This document shows, piece after piece, positions 23,455 through 35,500 of a stretch of DNA of 64,000 nucleotides. Position 1 is the stretch's first letter; every line of letters starts with the position of its first letter. The stretch comes from Bombus terrestris (lineage: Eukaryota > Arthropoda > Insecta > Hymenoptera > Apidae): positions 10,416,001-10,480,000 of the forward strand of contig NC_063276.1 of the NCBI RefSeq assembly GCF_910591885.1. The letters run 5' to 3'. Position numbers and translations under genes: made by a program. Under the pieces are notes generated by a model. It made no database searches, had not been told where the DNA came from, and worked only from the letters and a program-made list of their open reading frames with translations.

Positions 23455-25080
23455 TTGATATAATATATATCTATTGATACACAGCTGTAGGACAATTTAT
23501 GTATGTTAAAAAATATTGTTATACGAAATTATAATAATATTCATTTGCGTAATATATATGTGTTGTTAGTAACAGTTTGTGTAAAGTACTTTTGAAAACA
23601 AAACGAGATTTGCAACCGGAAAATAAATATGACTTATCCTAGTTATATACTCTACGCTGCAGGAAGGTGAATTTTTAGACATAGTTGCAGCTGTGAGAAA
23701 TATACCAAATGAATTATAACAAAACTCTTTTTCCTCTTTTTATGTAATTTTGTATACTAACGCTTAATGAAAATGGTTTTCAATAACCGTTTAACTGAAA
23801 TGTATTAACAATAATAATTCACTAATCTTTCTCTCACTAATTATCTTGTATTATGGCATGTGTATATAGTTTTATTTAATTTTAATAATTCGGAAATTAA
23901 TGCATTCTTCTTATGTTTTACTATATGTTTTACTAATGCTATATTGACACTTTTCGAGAATAGAACTGTCCAATTACATATATAAACAATTTCAAAATTA
24001 AAAACTAATAAAAATTAAAGACGTATTGATAAGAGATGGATTAAAAATGCTTGTGTAGACTGAAGATTATATTTTATTGTCATTTAATCACAACTGCAAT
24101 GTCGTAAATACATTTGGCAATGTATTGGATTTTTTCTTTGGTTCTACTCATATATTCCGGATTCCATTCATAAAGTTTCATAAATCTTATGTTTAAACAT
24201 CTTTTTTTATACACTTATATTTTTCTATGTATTTTACATTAATCTTTGTATACTAATGAGATAAAAATCCCCCGTATGTGAAATAAATAAATAACAATAT
24301 ATATTACAAAACACAATACTAGATGTATCAAGATTATATCACGTGCGTGATATAGTCAGGCAAGAGATTATTCTATATGTAAACATAATTAATGTAGTAT
24401 ACAATACAATGTAGTATACAATTGTTTAGTTTAAAGCCAAATTCGAAAGTTCATTGACAACGCGTATACTGATTCTTTAGGAAATGTGATCTTATGAATA
24501 AGGGAATTGTATTGTACATTTTCGACTTATTTTGTCATGCAGAATACCCCATGTCATGCCATGCAGATTTAATCATGATTGTTCAAATTCGTATGTACTT
24601 AATGAGTATTCAAATTCGATTTTCTTGAAAACGAAGCTCCGAATGGCAAAATTTTATTTTGGTTTTTCAACTTACCTTTTTATGTAGAGTAATTTTTTGT
24701 TTTGTCGCGTTCTGTATATCGCAATAGATAAATAGTACACTTTTCTTAAAACCGTGTCTAAAAATTTATCTCAAAGAACGACATTGTCTAGAATTTTTTT
24801 TATTTCAGATCTATAGTCGCATTGACCACTAAGATCATGAGCGACTTGACAGAATTACATTTATATTATTTAGAACTGAACGTAACACCCTACATAAAAC
24901 GCCATAAATCAAACAAATACAATATAAATTTACTCACTAAAATTTAAGATAATTATAAATAATATTTCCACATTTGATAAAATAATTATGCAAGGTTAAA
25001 CGTTCCAGCGCTCTTTTAACTGAATGCACATCTTTCGTTTAGCATCATTTGTAACAAAGTTGATTAAAAATTTAAAAATC
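23455..25080. other. AT-rich intergenic DNA with one dispersed-repeat arm
   Basis: No gene is seen. At about 24590-24725, TTCGATTTTCTTGAAAACGAAGC followed by TTTATTTTGGTTTTTCAACTTACC resembles the arms of the hairpins at 29584-29795 and 41374-41615, so it is probably a solitary, decayed arm of that repeat. Confidence 0.4.
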
Positions 25081-25460
25081 CGATCGTCAGCGATAAATTT
25101 TCCGCTTGCGTTGTAAAAGCATACAAGCAACGCAATGCGTAGTATTTGTTAATTGTGTAGAGTAGGGTTTTGACATTGACATAAATTTTAATGGAGTTCT
25201 CACGCGCGTACGTGGGACTGTGGAGTGGCGATCAATTTCAAAATAAATTTTAATGAATTATACGCATAAGCACAGTTAATTTTAATATGTGTGTACGCGT
25301 ATAATACAAACGCGCGAGTATCACGTGATAAATTCTACGACTGTTGATCATTATAATTATCTCTGAAACCGTTTTGTTTTCGAATGAAACGTCCCATATT
25401 GCGCATTATTAAAAGGCACCGAAACGAATCTCCGTATACAAATCTTCAAAATAATCGGGT
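25080..25460 (+). promoter_or_regulatory. Possible promoter region of the Tret1-like gene
   Basis: A CpG-containing patch (CACGCGCGTACGTGGG, TGTACGCGTATAA, CACGTGATAAAT) lies about 1 kb before the first coding exon. ATTATTAAAAGGCACCG near 25410 could be a weak TATA-like region, and CGGGTAAATATG near 25459 a splice donor for a 5' untranslated exon. These are only compatible signals; transcription start data are needed. Confidence 0.2.
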
Positions 25461-26350
25461 AAATATGGAATCTTTTTATTACACAAGTTCAATATCACTA
25501 GTATACACAATTGTTATTCAGGAATAATAAACAGTAAATATATAACAATAATAGAAAGAAATTTTCAAATAGAAGTTTGAAGTAAACAAATATAAATATA
25601 TTTTCAAATGCATAAATAGTATAACAAAGAGGAAATAATATAAAAATAATATTATATATACATATATATCATAAGATAATTAAATAATATATGTATATAT
25701 AATATAAAAGTATATGAGAAACATATATGGATCTGAAAAGTATATACATATAATATAATATAATATATACCCATAAAGAATACAAAAGAATAATTGTAAA
25801 GAGCATATGAAATTATTTATAGAAATTTCCACAAGCAATAAATATCCTGCGAAAGAGATTGATAATATATTAGATGAAGAATTTTATAAAATTTATTGAA
25901 ATGTCGATGATGATTTAAGAAAAGACTTATACTTTTGCCTTCCAGAAAAAATGAAAAAAATACAATGAAGGACAATGACAGAAATACTAAAACATAACAA
26001 ATCAATATAAGAAATATAAGAAATATGTCATACTATATTATAATTTGTAAGTTTCTATGAACTTCTATGTATGTACATTTGTATGTTAACGGTTTAATTT
26101 TTCGAAAATCAACAATTAACCTCGATGGAGTCTAATCTCATTTGAGTGGCTATAATAAGAAAAAATAGAACTTTCTCTAAGAAAGTATTGACGAAATATT
26201 AATGTACTAATAAAGTATAAATGGTAAATAAATACTGTTATTAAAAGAAAAAAAACTATTGAAATATTTCGGAAGAAACTGTTGCTCACGAGTATATAAC
26301 CCTGATTAAATCTTCGATCAAATGGCATAACACGATTTATGTTTTGTTTC
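25461..26350. other. AT-rich sequence upstream of the first coding exon
   Basis: Very AT-rich DNA with long TA/TATATA runs around 25640-25780 and no coding signal. It is either intergenic or the first intron of the transporter gene. Confidence 0.4.
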
Positions 26351-26351
26351 A

Positions 26352-26591
26352 GAAAACGAACGGCGACTACGATTGATTTTACGAGATCCCAAGTCGATAT
26401 TGTGCCACGTCGAAATCGGAACTCGGCTCGACCACGATCTCATTTCATAGAGCCGACTTGTTTTTCCATCGTCGACGACGCAAAATTATTTAAAAAGAAA
26501 TATCATTCTCAACAGATCATGACCACCGCATCGATCAACGACAACCTGGTCGAGATCCGAAAATTAAACCAATATCTCGGAGCCTTCGTAG
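26352..26591 (+). CDS. Tret1-like: Tret1-like exon 1 (5' UTR plus start; coding from 26519)
   Basis: The coding part begins at ATG 26519-26521 (MTTASINDNLVEIRKLNQYL) and ends in GTAG before GTGAGC at 26592, phase 1. The frame is open further upstream to an ATG at 26339. However, TTTTGTTTCAG at 26342-26351 looks like a splice acceptor, so that ATG probably lies in an intron and 26352-26518 is untranslated or continues from an earlier coding exon. The charged N-terminus leading into the first helix fits Tret1-like proteins starting at 26519. The alternative would add up to about 60 residues. Confidence 0.75.
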
Positions 26592-29500
26592 GTGAGCTAA
26601 CCTCTTTTTCATCTTTGTCAAATTCAAATTCCTAATATAACAATCTTTTAAATTAAAGAAGCTTTCGATCATCTATTAAAATTGTAAGAAATTTGTTTTA
26701 AATCATTGAAAGTTAGTTTTCTTGATTTGATTTGTCGAAACAATAAATAATTCTTTAAATTTCACAATACAAATGTCAGTTGTTAATTCTTTATCTAGAT
26801 TTATTTGTATTATTAACTATTTATAGCTTTTATATTTCTTATAAAAATTATAAAAAAGGTTGAAAGTATTGTTTTCTCCAATTTTTGATTATACGTACTT
26901 GTTAGTAAACTTTTAAATACTCTGTCTAACAGTTGTATTAAAGATTTTGGAATAGACGAAAAAATAACGATAGGAACAAATGATTAAATTATGTATTATC
27001 AGAATTAAGTTCTTTCTTATTTTTATATAGGTATTTTAAGAATTCACACAATATGGTACCTAACTACGTGTTAGCATATATTTTGATATACCTCATTTGT
27101 TTACTTATCACAATTGTGGTACTTTGTATATTATACCTTTATATAGAAGCCTCTATGGACACATGTCTGTGAATTACAAATAACAGAATCTGTAACTTGT
27201 AAAATGATTCATCAGATTGAAGAATAAGGAAAGATCATTTTTTAAAAAATATATTTGGTCTTGCTAGAGAAATTCATAAAGATCTTATATTAAACACATA
27301 ATTATTTTATTGCAATATCTTATTGTACATTTTATTTTATAATATTTTTCAACTTGTACAATACAACTTTTTTATTCGTGGTTCAAATTATGTTTTTGGT
27401 TTTTCATTTCCTTGAAATCTACTATTGTATGTTACGATATGAATAGTAATGTAAATATTTGTAAAAAGCTGTTCGTATTTTCTTTTGAAACTTTCTGGTA
27501 AAAAAAGCTATATAAAGAATAAGATGTCCCTTTATCTTCCACTAGTAAATCGGTTTTCTTAATTGAATCGTCTGTTCTAATATTTAATACAAGAAATTCC
27601 ATATTTCACAGTTTAACTCATGCTAACTAAATAGCTCATTATCATACTTATACCAGACGACTTCCAAGTTCGTTACTATACTGCAGAGAATTATGCAAAT
27701 TCATATTCTTGTAGACTTAACTAAAATAATAGCACCTAAATAAATATTCGCTTCATTTAATAACAATTATTATTACGAATAACTTGCCTTAAATATTCCA
27801 TATATTTTTCACATTACATGCATTTTGTGACATTTATATAATTTTAGTAAATTTTGCATAAATACATAAACATCCGCAATCTGCTCATCACGTATAAACT
27901 TAACATATGCATGAGAAGAACTGTATATGCTTAACCACCTAACGTCCGTCAGATACAACCGACTTTGTCAACAAAGGAACACGCGTGCACAAAACCCACG
28001 GTGCTCGTTATCCAATTTTCCCTTTTCTCCTCGACTGTAGAAAAATTAAAAATGATAGAAAGAAACACATTTTTCTTTTACGAATGCAGTCCCTGTCAAG
28101 ATTCGCGAGTAAATTAACCGCAAAACACATAATTAGCGCGATGAACGGGAAAACAAAGGGAAGAAAGGAAAGAAAACTTGAGGGACGAAAAAAAAGAGAA
28201 AAGGGGAATGAGAGAGTTGAAAATTGTGTTTTTTGGTAAAATTTCAGCGTCCCTGGGTGGTTTTGCGCTTGGCATCTCACTAGGTTGGAATTCAAAGGCT
28301 AGTGTTGTACTGAGGAATTATTTCGATGCCACTGCAACTGAAATCGGATTGATCGGAGGCATTTTAAATGGTGGCATCTGTATAGGAGCGATATCGATGA
28401 TGTTTATTGCAGGACGAGTCTCTAGAACGAAAATCATGTTCTGGACGATGCCGGTTCTTCTTCTCACATGGATTCTAATAATCAGCCATCGTGGACAGAA
28501 GGTTAGTGTACGATGATCTCATTTCAAAAGTGCAATAAAGATTCCTTTATTATATATGATATATAGTATAATATATATTATTATACTAGATGCGTATTCG
28601 GCCGATCAGTTTTGTGATGCACATTGTACGTATTGGACACGGATTTAACAAATTTTTACTGTTTCTTGGATAGGCTCTTATTAAAAATTCGTATCAATAA
28701 ATAGAAAATTAAAACAAGAAAATAAAATGGCTTCTTTATAAGAAGGAAAAAGGAATTTAGAAGAAAACTATTGTAGCTTGTTCCAAAATTTGTTGAATTA
28801 ATCAGATAATTTCTGAAACATAGTTTTATATTCTACGTCATGAAACTAAAGGAACAATTAATAAATGAAATAATCGTTCGTTCGAAAAACCTATCCTTAG
28901 TCGCAAGAAGTCGGGCGAGGAAATCAAATTGATCAGAAGACCAATGTGTACATTGTACAGATAGTGCAGTACAACCATTTTCATTTATTTTGAAGACTTT
29001 GGTTTGTTCGTGTATATACGAACGTATACGGACGGCGTATACGACGGTATCCGATATAACCGTAGCCTAAAAGAACAATCACTTTTCTGATATTAAATTT
29101 CACTTGTTCGAATAGACACAGAGATCAAAGATAGAGATCAAAGATAAAGATCAAAGATAGAAATCAAAGAAGTTGCCAGTTTACTTTAATATTTAATTTC
29201 CAATAGTTTTTTTAAATGTAGTTTGTACATAAATCTTCAGCATGAGGAATTCTTATCATTTTCATTTGCAGTTTCAGTTTTACATATAATAATAATTATT
29301 ATAACAAAGAGAACTATCTGTCACTACTGCGTTTTGGAATTTTCCGAGTTTTATAAAAGTTAAGGGTTCATAATGAAATCTACCTGCTAAATTTTAGCTC
29401 GAAAGATATGTTTCAAAAAGAAAATATCTATAGAGTGGACCACAATTTATGACACGAATGTAGTTAAGGAAATTCTATAGTTTAAAATAAGATGAAAATC

Positions 29501-32500
29501 AATCAAATCAAAGATATATTTTGAAGACTTGTCAAATGTACCTGTATTTGAATAATTCTTCACTGAACGGGAGTAGACAATTGGCAGATTATTTTACAAA
29601 TCGAAAAAAAGTCGAAAATGTAGAATGACATTTTTTCATTTCAAGTTTCGTTTTGGAAAAAATCGATTTTGTCAAGTAACACGAAACTTTGTCAGGGATG
29701 TGTACACTTTTTTTCTAAAACATAACTCTAAATAAAACAATTTTATTCTATGTTTTTGATTTATTTTCACATGTAAAATAACCTCTTGCTGATTGTTCAC
29801 TTTTATCTAGTAGAAAATTTGGCACATTCACGTGTACTCGAAATTTTCGATCTCAATTTTCTTAAAAGTGAAGCTTTCAACGCAATTTAGCAATTCCTGA
29901 TTTTGATACTATTTCGAATCATATCTACCTGGTACTGTTTATACTATAAATTAAAGACATTCTGTGTAAATATGTATGTAAGATTCTATTTTGTAAATTC
30001 CATTATCTACGTCCTCTTGCATAATAATTTACTAACAAATAATATAGCCCTCAAATATAAAATATTATAAAAAAACGTAAGCTCTGCGAATTCTTTGACA
30101 CATTAAGATACATGTTTTTGAAATGTAACACAATTTATTTATTTTCATTTTTAATAAGGAAAAAGAAATTAAGAGATATCAAATATAATATTTAAAAAAT
30201 TACGTATACGTGTATATTTACATGAAATAAAAGGAGAAAAATAATAGGTTTAATGTTAAATTAATATCTTGTATTATATCATATAATATTATATAAATAT
30301 CTTCTAACATAAATTATTTCTTCGGGACGCACAAGAACAAAAACACAATTGCGCCAACAGTATACTTAAAATAACATAATCATAGCAACGTAACGTATAT
30401 ATCAATGGCGAATTATAATTACTGTAGTATCGTGGACAAAAGGCCTAAGATATCGGCCGAACCGTAAACAATGTCGCGAGAGCCACGACATCGTCGGGTA
30501 CATCAATGTGTCGTCGGTCCTTTCAAGTGGATAGTTTCGTGGAAAGGGTCTGCGTGACCCTGGCCACGGGCGTTTCGGGACACGTGTCCGATAGGACGGG
30601 AAAAGACAAAGAGACGCTAAAGGCAGTGTTAGCTGAGACGCCGGCGAGAACGAATGCAAAAGGCGTACAGTGTGAGTTGAGAAGCGAGAGCGTGCGAGTG
30701 CAGAAGCCGAAGACTAGAGTTGTAGAGTTGAGAGAGTCAGTGAGAGTTGCGGGGTGTAGAGTTGCTAGCGTTGTAAAGAGATCGAGTTGTTAGAGTTATA
30801 GAGTTGCGAGAGTGATTTGAGTAGAATAAGATTTTTGCGTTTAGTTCAAGGTGAACATTTATCGTTCTCTGTCCAATTAATCTCTGTTATTTTTATTTAT
30901 CTTAAATAAATAGTATTAGGAGAATTTTACAAATCTAAATTATCCTAATCCTATTCTTTTCCGATACTACATTATTCTTAATGAATAACGATACTACAGT
31001 ACTTTAATTATTACTCCAACTATACGAGTTGTATATTTTACAATAATTTAAATTGAAGAATTAAATAACTTTTTAATTTGTTCAAAATAAAAGTAATTGC
31101 TAAACATACAGGAATAATTTAGTGATAAGAAAGAATAAAAACTATATTATATAAAATGGAATACTGCATAGGCAGTGGAAAACATATGGATAGGTACTTG
31201 TGTCTATTTAACTGAAACTATATTTTGTACATATTTCATATATCAGCCTCTTAGAGGCTAAACTAAGCTCAACTCATTTTTAATTTCTTGATTTCATTCG
31301 ATATGTACACGAATAATATTCAATTCTCAATAAACAAATGTTTTACTTCCGTAAGGTTACTCATTGCAAAAAGATTTCGAAATAAATAGTACATACACCA
31401 CTGAAGATGTGTACACCAAATCCTTTGTTTTATCATTCTTTTTGATAACTCGCAATAAAATAATATTTTTCTTTCAAACTTTTTGGGATATTACGTTTGC
31501 AATATTAATAAAATTATGTTTCTAGGTTGTATTATTCCTTATTGGAAGATTTATTTGTGGCATCTGTGGCGGTGTATTCTGTGTTCTAACGCCGATATAC
31601 GTGGCCGAAATAGCAAGCAAAGAAACTCGAGGGCGTTTGCTCGCGTTCTTTCAACTTCTTATTAACTGTGGTGTGATGTACGCTTTCTACGTAGCTCACG
31701 CAATCACTGAAGTTGAAACTGTGTGGAGGTATACGAATATTACACAATATTTTATCTGTAATAAAAAAAATGTGATACTTTTATAATTAGCATAATTCTT
31801 TTTTTAAATTTATGACATCGTTACATTTCATTTATCAGTAATTTTTTATATCCATGCTTGTTATTACATTTGTGTCACTATGCTGATTCATAAATTTTTC
31901 AACAGTGCACTATCCCTGGCAATAGAGTTTCGATCACACGCGATAGTACCTACTTGTAAACCAGAAATACTAAAATTTGCGTATAAAATGTAAAATTTGA
32001 TGGTATAAACCTAAAATGCGGGAGAACTTTAATCGGTCAACAAAACAAATAATCAAAATTTTCATTTATTACCAAGAAGAAAATAATTGTTAATAAAACC
32101 TGGCACGTCTTCAAATGATTATTGTATATCACGAACGAAAACTCTATTCAGAATTACTTTTTTCCTCAATAATATTTTGTTTGTTTACTATTTTCTATTG
32201 AAAGATAAATGAAAATCGTGATTTTTTTATTTCATATCACTGAGTTAACTTTCCTACATGTTTTATTTTCATATCGTTCTATTTTATATTTCATATACAT
32301 AAACTTTATATTTATCATACACAAATTTCAGTAGATTTAGTTAGTTCAATGTTGTTACGTTTGCTTGAAAACTTATTGCCAGAGGTAGAATTAATTCTCT
32401 GCAATGCTATATGATTCAAAAGTGTTTTATTCCTTTTATATCAATATTTTTTACAACAAGTTTATTTTCACCTATTTTATGAAAACTCGTTCCAACGTAG

Positions 32501-35500
32501 TTAGTTGTGTAACATTGATGCAATTTCATTTTGCCTCAATTTAACACTGCGATAAGTAAAATTAAGTGGTTTATTCGCGATTTTAATTGACAAAGTTTAA
32601 TTAAATCGAAGCCTAAGTTGCACGATTATATAACGCACGATTATGCGAATTATGCTATGCTTTACTGGTCAACGTTGTTTCGGAAGTGTAGTATTTTCGT
32701 AATATCTGATATTTAAAAACCTTTAAAAATATATGACTGTAAGATGAACGAGCTTAAAAAATGTTAATTGATTTTTTGTTTTCTTTATTATTCGTTTTAA
32801 AGTTTATTCATGCAAATTATTTTTCACGATTTATGCAATTTAGTCACAAAACACCATAAGAATAACTTTATTAGCTCGGAATATAACATATTATACATCA
32901 ATTGATTCGTTAAAATATATAAGATATTTATAAATCACAAAAATATATAAATTATTTTATAGAAACTTGTTTTTATTGAGAAAATAAACAAGGAAATCAT
33001 GTTGAAGTTAATACTTCATACTAAATGTTTGCATTTCATTATGAATATCAGAGAATTGGCATATTATTAATAGAAACTGTTAATAATTATTCTTCAATTA
33101 TTTCAAATATTAAAAATTCTAAAAAAATCGGTTTGTCGAAAACTTATATACGTTACTGCACAAAAAAAAAAAAAAACTAATTTCTTAACCTCTTTTTACT
33201 AAAAATGAATAGTTAATTGTCTGTTTCCTGATAATGATTATTAGGATTAATTAATTGGTCAAATAATCCATTTTAATATTATCTTTTTGTTGGTTGAAAT
33301 ACAATTAATATATCCGGCACAGTAAATATTTCAGTAATAATAATTTTTGTAAACTAAAATACTAATTACCTATGAACGAATCGATTAATTAATCAATGTC
33401 GAATCTTTAGAACGTGACTTTGTTAAAAATGTGTCCATAATTCTACTACACTAACTATTTTGTTCAAATTTATATAGTGACTCAAGAAAGGTTTGGAACA
33501 ATTAACATACAAAACTTTTATGTATATAATTGTGAGTGTTAAATAAAACATTTTTAAGGTTTCTTTTAAATTGTCGGTTTAAAGTTGCATTAATAACTCC
33601 GGTTACTAGCACTCCGGTTACTTTTAGCATTTTTTAACGTTATAATGTGAGACAACTAGCATAAGCATATTGCTCAAATTTGAAAATGTTTACAGGAGTT
33701 ACAAAATATTTACTACAAACATATATTTAGTAAAAAATTAGTATACTATATGAAAATGCATCAGACATCTTAAGCACATAATAAGTGTTACAGATGATTC
33801 CATTAAATATTGTGTCGTATTAATTTATTGAATAATTGATTGTTTAAATACTTCGAGAATTTCTGCATTGCGTATGCTTCCAATAAATATTTTACAATTT
33901 CAATATACATGTTCACATGGTTTCAAATTTTACCGATAATTATGATAGTCGTATCTTATTACAGTGCTACGTTAAGTGAAATTTAAAAATGATTTGTGTA
34001 ACATACGTAGTATATTCATAGAAGTTTTTGTCAATGTTTAAATACTTTTGCGAGCCATTGTATATTCACAAGAACAATAATAAAAATATTAGAAATAAAT
34101 TCTTCTTGTTTCTTTCAAATTAGTTCTTCAAACAATCCAAGATTTCTTCCTCTCAATCGGGACATGTTTTATTAAATCAAGGTTAATCTGAGCGGTTCGA
34201 TTTCTCTGAGAACTACATGTAAATTAATTCTTTTTCTCGTAAAGGTACAGCGCAATTTGTGGGCTCGCGTGTCTTTCGATCGCGCCAGTAAAATTATTAC
34301 CTGAGAGTCCGCTCTACTATTTGTCGAGGAACGACGAGATCAATGCAGAAAAATCCTTGAGATGGTATCGCGGCGATACTTACGATGTCCAGCACGAAAT
34401 CAGCGAAACGAAGCGTCTCATTCTTGCGACTAGCTCGAAAAAGGTACAAACAATCGATTTCTTCTTATGTAAGCCAATCATTTTGTGGAATAACAAATGA
34501 AATAGATTGAGATCTACTTTTTGTGGAAAGTTGAAAATAGGCACAATCCGTTCCTCGACTAAATTTTTTTTTTTAGAAATAATAAATTTTAATACATTAT
34601 TAACACATTACAATAACATTATTTGATAGAAATATTTTGTTATTTGACTTTATTACATTTGCGACTATTTTAGCGATTCCATAAACCACAATGTATATAC
34701 AATTAGTTAAAAATCTATATACAGTATTGAAATTTATGATAAAAATGTCAGTTCTACAAATTTGTTTGGCATATTACAACACGTATTGTTAAAAGGTAAC
34801 GCAATTTATTTATTTTCACCTATATTAAAAACGACGAAGTAAAAGAATATAAGATACGATGTTACAGATATTACTTACATCTGTTCTATTTACATGAACT
34901 CATACAAATCAGCTTAATATTATATTAATATATTGTAAGTCAATGTCAATAGTGCTTGCTATGCCCTTGGTGTTAATTGAAACAAATACAAATTTTTAAT
35001 ATCACAACCTAATACGTTAAAGGAATCGTAAGACAGGGCATGTATAACTTTTATTGTAAAAGTCTATTAAATATTTTACAACACAACATTTCTGATGTAG
35101 TTTCATCCTAACATTTTTGCGAGGTAAATGTGTTAGCTTGTCTAATTGCTTTCAGACATACATTAATGATAGTTGTATTGATATGTAATTAAAAATAATA
35201 TTGTCGAAAGTACCAATATTAATTATCGTCAGCAGTTTTTTAGTTCCTTTGATAAGTGAGATACGCAAAATTCGGTAAATATATATAGACTTTCATGATT
35301 AACTATTGTATATACGATATGTACCAAACACTTGTTTATTTTTGACAAGATATACAGTCACTTTGACTGCCACGCCGAAATCACATATTTCGCTTAGGAC
35401 GCCACGGGAGTATTTTTATTATTCAAAGCATATAATAGCAAAATAATAATAAATTCATAATGTAAGACAACACTCTTTCCTAATGGACCGTTTATCTTAT

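Larger units (their letters stand above)
28502..31525 (+). other. Intron 2 of the Tret1-like gene
   Basis: This 3-kb intron contains a 13-bp tandem array (29120-29171), a hairpin repeat (29584-29795), an LTR-like element (30423-30971) and one copy of a dispersed AT-rich repeat (about 31235-31400). No coding sequence is supported; the longer frames inside 30506-30793 belong to the LTR-like element. Confidence 0.7.

Noticed and set aside
25640..25780. Origin or matrix-attachment region in the TA-rich tract
   Set aside because: AT-richness alone is not evidence in this genome.
28178..28247. Extension of transporter exon 2 upstream (MRDEKKEKRG...) as a start
   Set aside because: It begins at TTG in a purine-rich intron tract. 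A good acceptor at 28247 and in-phase joining to exon 1 explain the frame better.
27985..28295. Overlapping frames on both strands before exon 2
   Set aside because: Purine/pyrimidine-biased intron sequence gives low-complexity Lys/Arg/Glu or Ser/Phe/Leu frames by chance.
30402..30793. Two overlapping ~90-codon frames on opposite strands as genes
   Set aside because: They lie within the repetitive GAGTTG-rich part of an LTR-like element that recurs at 18874-19282.
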